From a virus, in the IMG/VR virus record IMGVR_UViG_3300034418_004256, positions 1 to 22,111 of that record: a stretch of 22,111 nt of DNA; one strand, given 5' to 3'. How positions within the stretch are numbered: the first letter of the stretch is position 1; each line of letters opens with the position of its first letter. A program made the position numbers and the translations under genes. The notes under the pieces are model-generated. The model made no database searches. It was not told where the DNA came from and was given only the letters and a program-made list of their open reading frames with translations. Positions 20,652 through 22,111 of this stretch are shown piece after piece.

Positions 20652-22028
20652 TTAACTTTGTCCTCCGTTTCTGAACTTCTTGTACTTTTCTTGTAATGAC
20701 TCTTGTTGTTTCTTCGCAGCGTTGTCATTAATTTCTTCTGCGGTTTCACCTGTCGAGGGTAGAACATCAATCTTAATATTGCTCGTATCCATGAAAATAG
20801 GGTAAACGATACCATCAGGTCCGTTCCTGTTTTTTGCCACAAAGATACGTCCTGTGTTGTTATTCTTGTCTGTAATGGTTCTGGATAGAGTAAAGATGAG
20901 GTCCGCTACGAAACACTTATTGAATGCTTCGCTAATTGATTCCATTGTAACCACTTCTGCGTTTAGTCCGCTGCGGTTAGTTTGGCTTGCTGTCCATACG
21001 GGACACTCAAACTCCTGCGCCATTCCCCGAAGGTCTTCATAAATAGTCTCTAATTCGATGCGTTTCTCCTTGTAAGAAGAAATAGGTTGCAAAAGATCAC
21101 CATAATCGACGCAAATTAGGTCAGGTTCAAAACCAGAGCGTCTTAATTTTTCTAGGTGTTGTTTAAGTTTATTTACACTAGCAGACTTTGTTGGGTATTC
21201 TTTTACAATAAGTTTTCCTTCAAGTTCTTTTACTTGGTCATAAATTAAATCTTTGAAAGAATGTAAGTCTTGAAGTTTTACTCCTGTGATGCAAGAGTCG
21301 AAACGGTTTGCTACAACTGTGTCAAGAAGTTCTAATGTGTAATAAACAACATTTTTTCCTTCCTTGACCGCTTGTGCGCCAAGATGGACGAGTGCCATAG
21401 ACTTTCCTGCACCCGTTGGAGCAATAACAACTCCCAACTCTCCACGACCTAAACCACCCTTTGTAATGTCATCGACAATCTTCCATCCTGTGGTCATAGG
21501 GTTGCGTGAGCGTTTTAAGAAGCGTTCCTCAAAGTCCGCAAGATAGTCATAACCGTGGTCATTGTCCAGACCAAGCTTCATGGCTTGGTTGATAACTTCT
21601 GATATTTGGTCGAACGAAGAAGTTTTTAGAAGACCAACGGACTTCATAATAGCTTCTTTTAGTTTTTGTTTCTTGCAAAAGTCAAGAGCAGTGACTTTTA
21701 CATACTCTTCGTCTTCAACTTGGCTTGTTGTAACAATACGAGCAAAGTAGTCTTTTACTTGTTTTTGCAACACCTCTGACTGTTCTTCCATTTCTGTTTT
21801 AATAATGGAAGCCATTATTTCAGTGGAAGGGTGCTTCTCAAACTTTTGTCGATAGTCGGCTAAACGCTCGTAGAATAGCCGAAGGTATTTTACTTCCAAG
21901 AAGTAAGGGTCAAACACGTCTGACATTTGATCGAAGAACGACCTGTCATAAAACATACTTTGGACCAACTTCTCTTGGAAACTTTTACCGAACTTAGAAA
22001 AAGTTTCGGTTTCGTAGTCGAGTTTCAT
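20652..22028 (-). CDS. DnaB/gp41-type replicative DNA helicase
   Basis: A 458-aa hexameric-type helicase. The N-terminal ~165 residues are helical, as in DnaB and T4 gp41. The RecA-like core follows: Walker A APTGAGKS (203-210), Walker B LICVDYGDLL (304-313) and the WTASQTNRSG segment (~340-350) that matches the DnaB sensor motif. The C-terminal ~40 residues are charged and likely bind primase or polymerase. It unwinds the fork ahead of the phage polymerase. CGGAGA precedes the ATG. The primase is not in the window. Confidence 0.9.
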   Translation of the reverse strand: MKLDYETETFSKFGKSFQEKLVQSMFYDRSFFDQMSDVFDPYFLEVKYLRLFYERLADYRQKFEKHPSTEIMASIIKTEMEEQSEVLQKQVKDYFARIVTTSQVEDEEYVKVTALDFCKKQKLKEAIMKSVGLLKTSSFDQISEVINQAMKLGLDNDHGYDYLADFEERFLKRSRNPMTTGWKIVDDITKGGLGRGELGVVIAPTGAGKSMALVHLGAQAVKEGKNVVYYTLELLDTVVANRFDSCITGVKLQDLHSFKDLIYDQVKELEGKLIVKEYPTKSASVNKLKQHLEKLRRSGFEPDLICVDYGDLLQPISSYKEKRIELETIYEDLRGMAQEFECPVWTASQTNRSGLNAEVVTMESISEAFNKCFVADLIFTLSRTITDKNNNTGRIFVAKNRNGPDGIVYPIFMDTSNIKIDVLPSTGETAEEINDNAAKKQQESLQEKYKKFRNGGQS

Positions 22029-22111
22029 TTAGTTCTCCGTTAGTCCTTGTTCAAGGAAATGTTTCGCATGGTGCCCCAGAGTTGGGTAAAGTTGTAGTTT
22101 CCAAACCCGTC
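22029..22111 (-). CDS. 3' end of an upstream gene (partial, frame unresolved)
   Basis: The last 83 nt are open in two minus-strand frames. One ends at TAA 22042-22040, with the tail FTQLWGTMRNISLNKD; the other ends at TAA 22031-22029, directly before the helicase ATG, with the tail TLGHHAKHFLEQGLTEN. The second fits the window's habit of zero spacing; the first leaves an 11-nt gap holding the ribosome site. I recognise neither tail. The fragment only shows that the helicase is not the first gene of its transcript. Confidence 0.5.
   Translation of the reverse strand, partial: RVWKLQLYPTLGHHAKHFLEQGLTEN

Noticed and set aside
21039-21047. A further ATAAATAGT (minus ACTATTTAT) inside the helicase gene
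   Set aside because: No gene start follows within several hundred nt, so it is probably chance; it also serves as a caution on the motif's specificity.
1-22111. tRNA genes, CRISPR arrays, insertion sequences, integrase or attachment sites
   Set aside because: No TpsiC-like plus acceptor arrangement, spaced repeats, transposase motifs or recombinase signatures were seen by eye; a tRNAscan-type search was not possible.

Overview
The window looks like part of the genome of a large tailed dsDNA phage (Caudoviricetes), probably a marine myovirus-like phage. I infer this from small, tightly packed or overlapping genes, virion-type proteins, a DnaB/gp41-type replicative helicase, a phage-encoded replicase and a broad nucleotide-metabolism set. 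Every gene I can support lies on the minus strand, so transcription runs from the right edge to the left edge. I saw no tRNA, rRNA, CRISPR array, insertion sequence or integrase. The host cannot be named from this sequence. A cobalamin-dependent ribonucleotide reductase implies a host that makes or imports B12.

Layout in transcription order, right to left. (1) 22111-18792: the tail of an unidentified gene, a replicative helicase, and a class II ribonucleotide reductase that ends in a good intrinsic terminator. (2) 18697-15266: a virion module with a 512-aa structural protein, a coiled-coil/transmembrane XhlA-like (holin-like) protein, a small virion protein, a LamG-like appendage protein and a 79-aa protein. 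(3) 15260-4813: a long metabolic, replication and regulatory operon headed by a near-consensus sigma70 promoter. It encodes a proline-rich basic protein, glutaredoxin, a 93-aa helical protein, a GroES-like co-chaperonin, an acyl-CoA thioesterase, ThyX, a secreted lytic transglycosylase, a flavoprotein-like protein, a nucleotidyltransferase-like protein, a coiled-coil protein, a C-family DNA polymerase III alpha, a zinc-knuckle protein, thioredoxin, an IMPDH/GMP-reductase, a ribbon-helix-helix protein, a sigma-region-4-like protein and a 55-aa protein. (4) 4767-1: a head-type module with an acidic prohead-core-like protein, a membrane HExxH protein, several small proteins, a four-module Cys-rich protein, a small cupin and a long ORF carrying a KOW domain that runs off the left edge.

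The gene set implies a programme. Ribonucleotide reductase with thioredoxin and glutaredoxin as likely electron donors, ThyX and the GuaB/GuaC-type enzyme would remodel the host nucleotide pool for the phage polymerase and helicase. The GroES-like protein probably assists capsid folding by host GroEL. The sigma-4-like and ribbon-helix-helix proteins may switch transcription to the virion modules.

Two regulatory signatures support this. Four TTGAC(A/T)-N16/17-(T/G)ATACT promoters lie in the metabolic operon, three of them embedded inside genes. A different motif, ACTATTTAT, precedes the heads of the virion modules. Other points worth following are T4-like capsid-targeting N-termini on several head-module proteins, one of them created by a nested in-frame start, and a polymerase PHP domain that keeps all nine metal-ligand positions.
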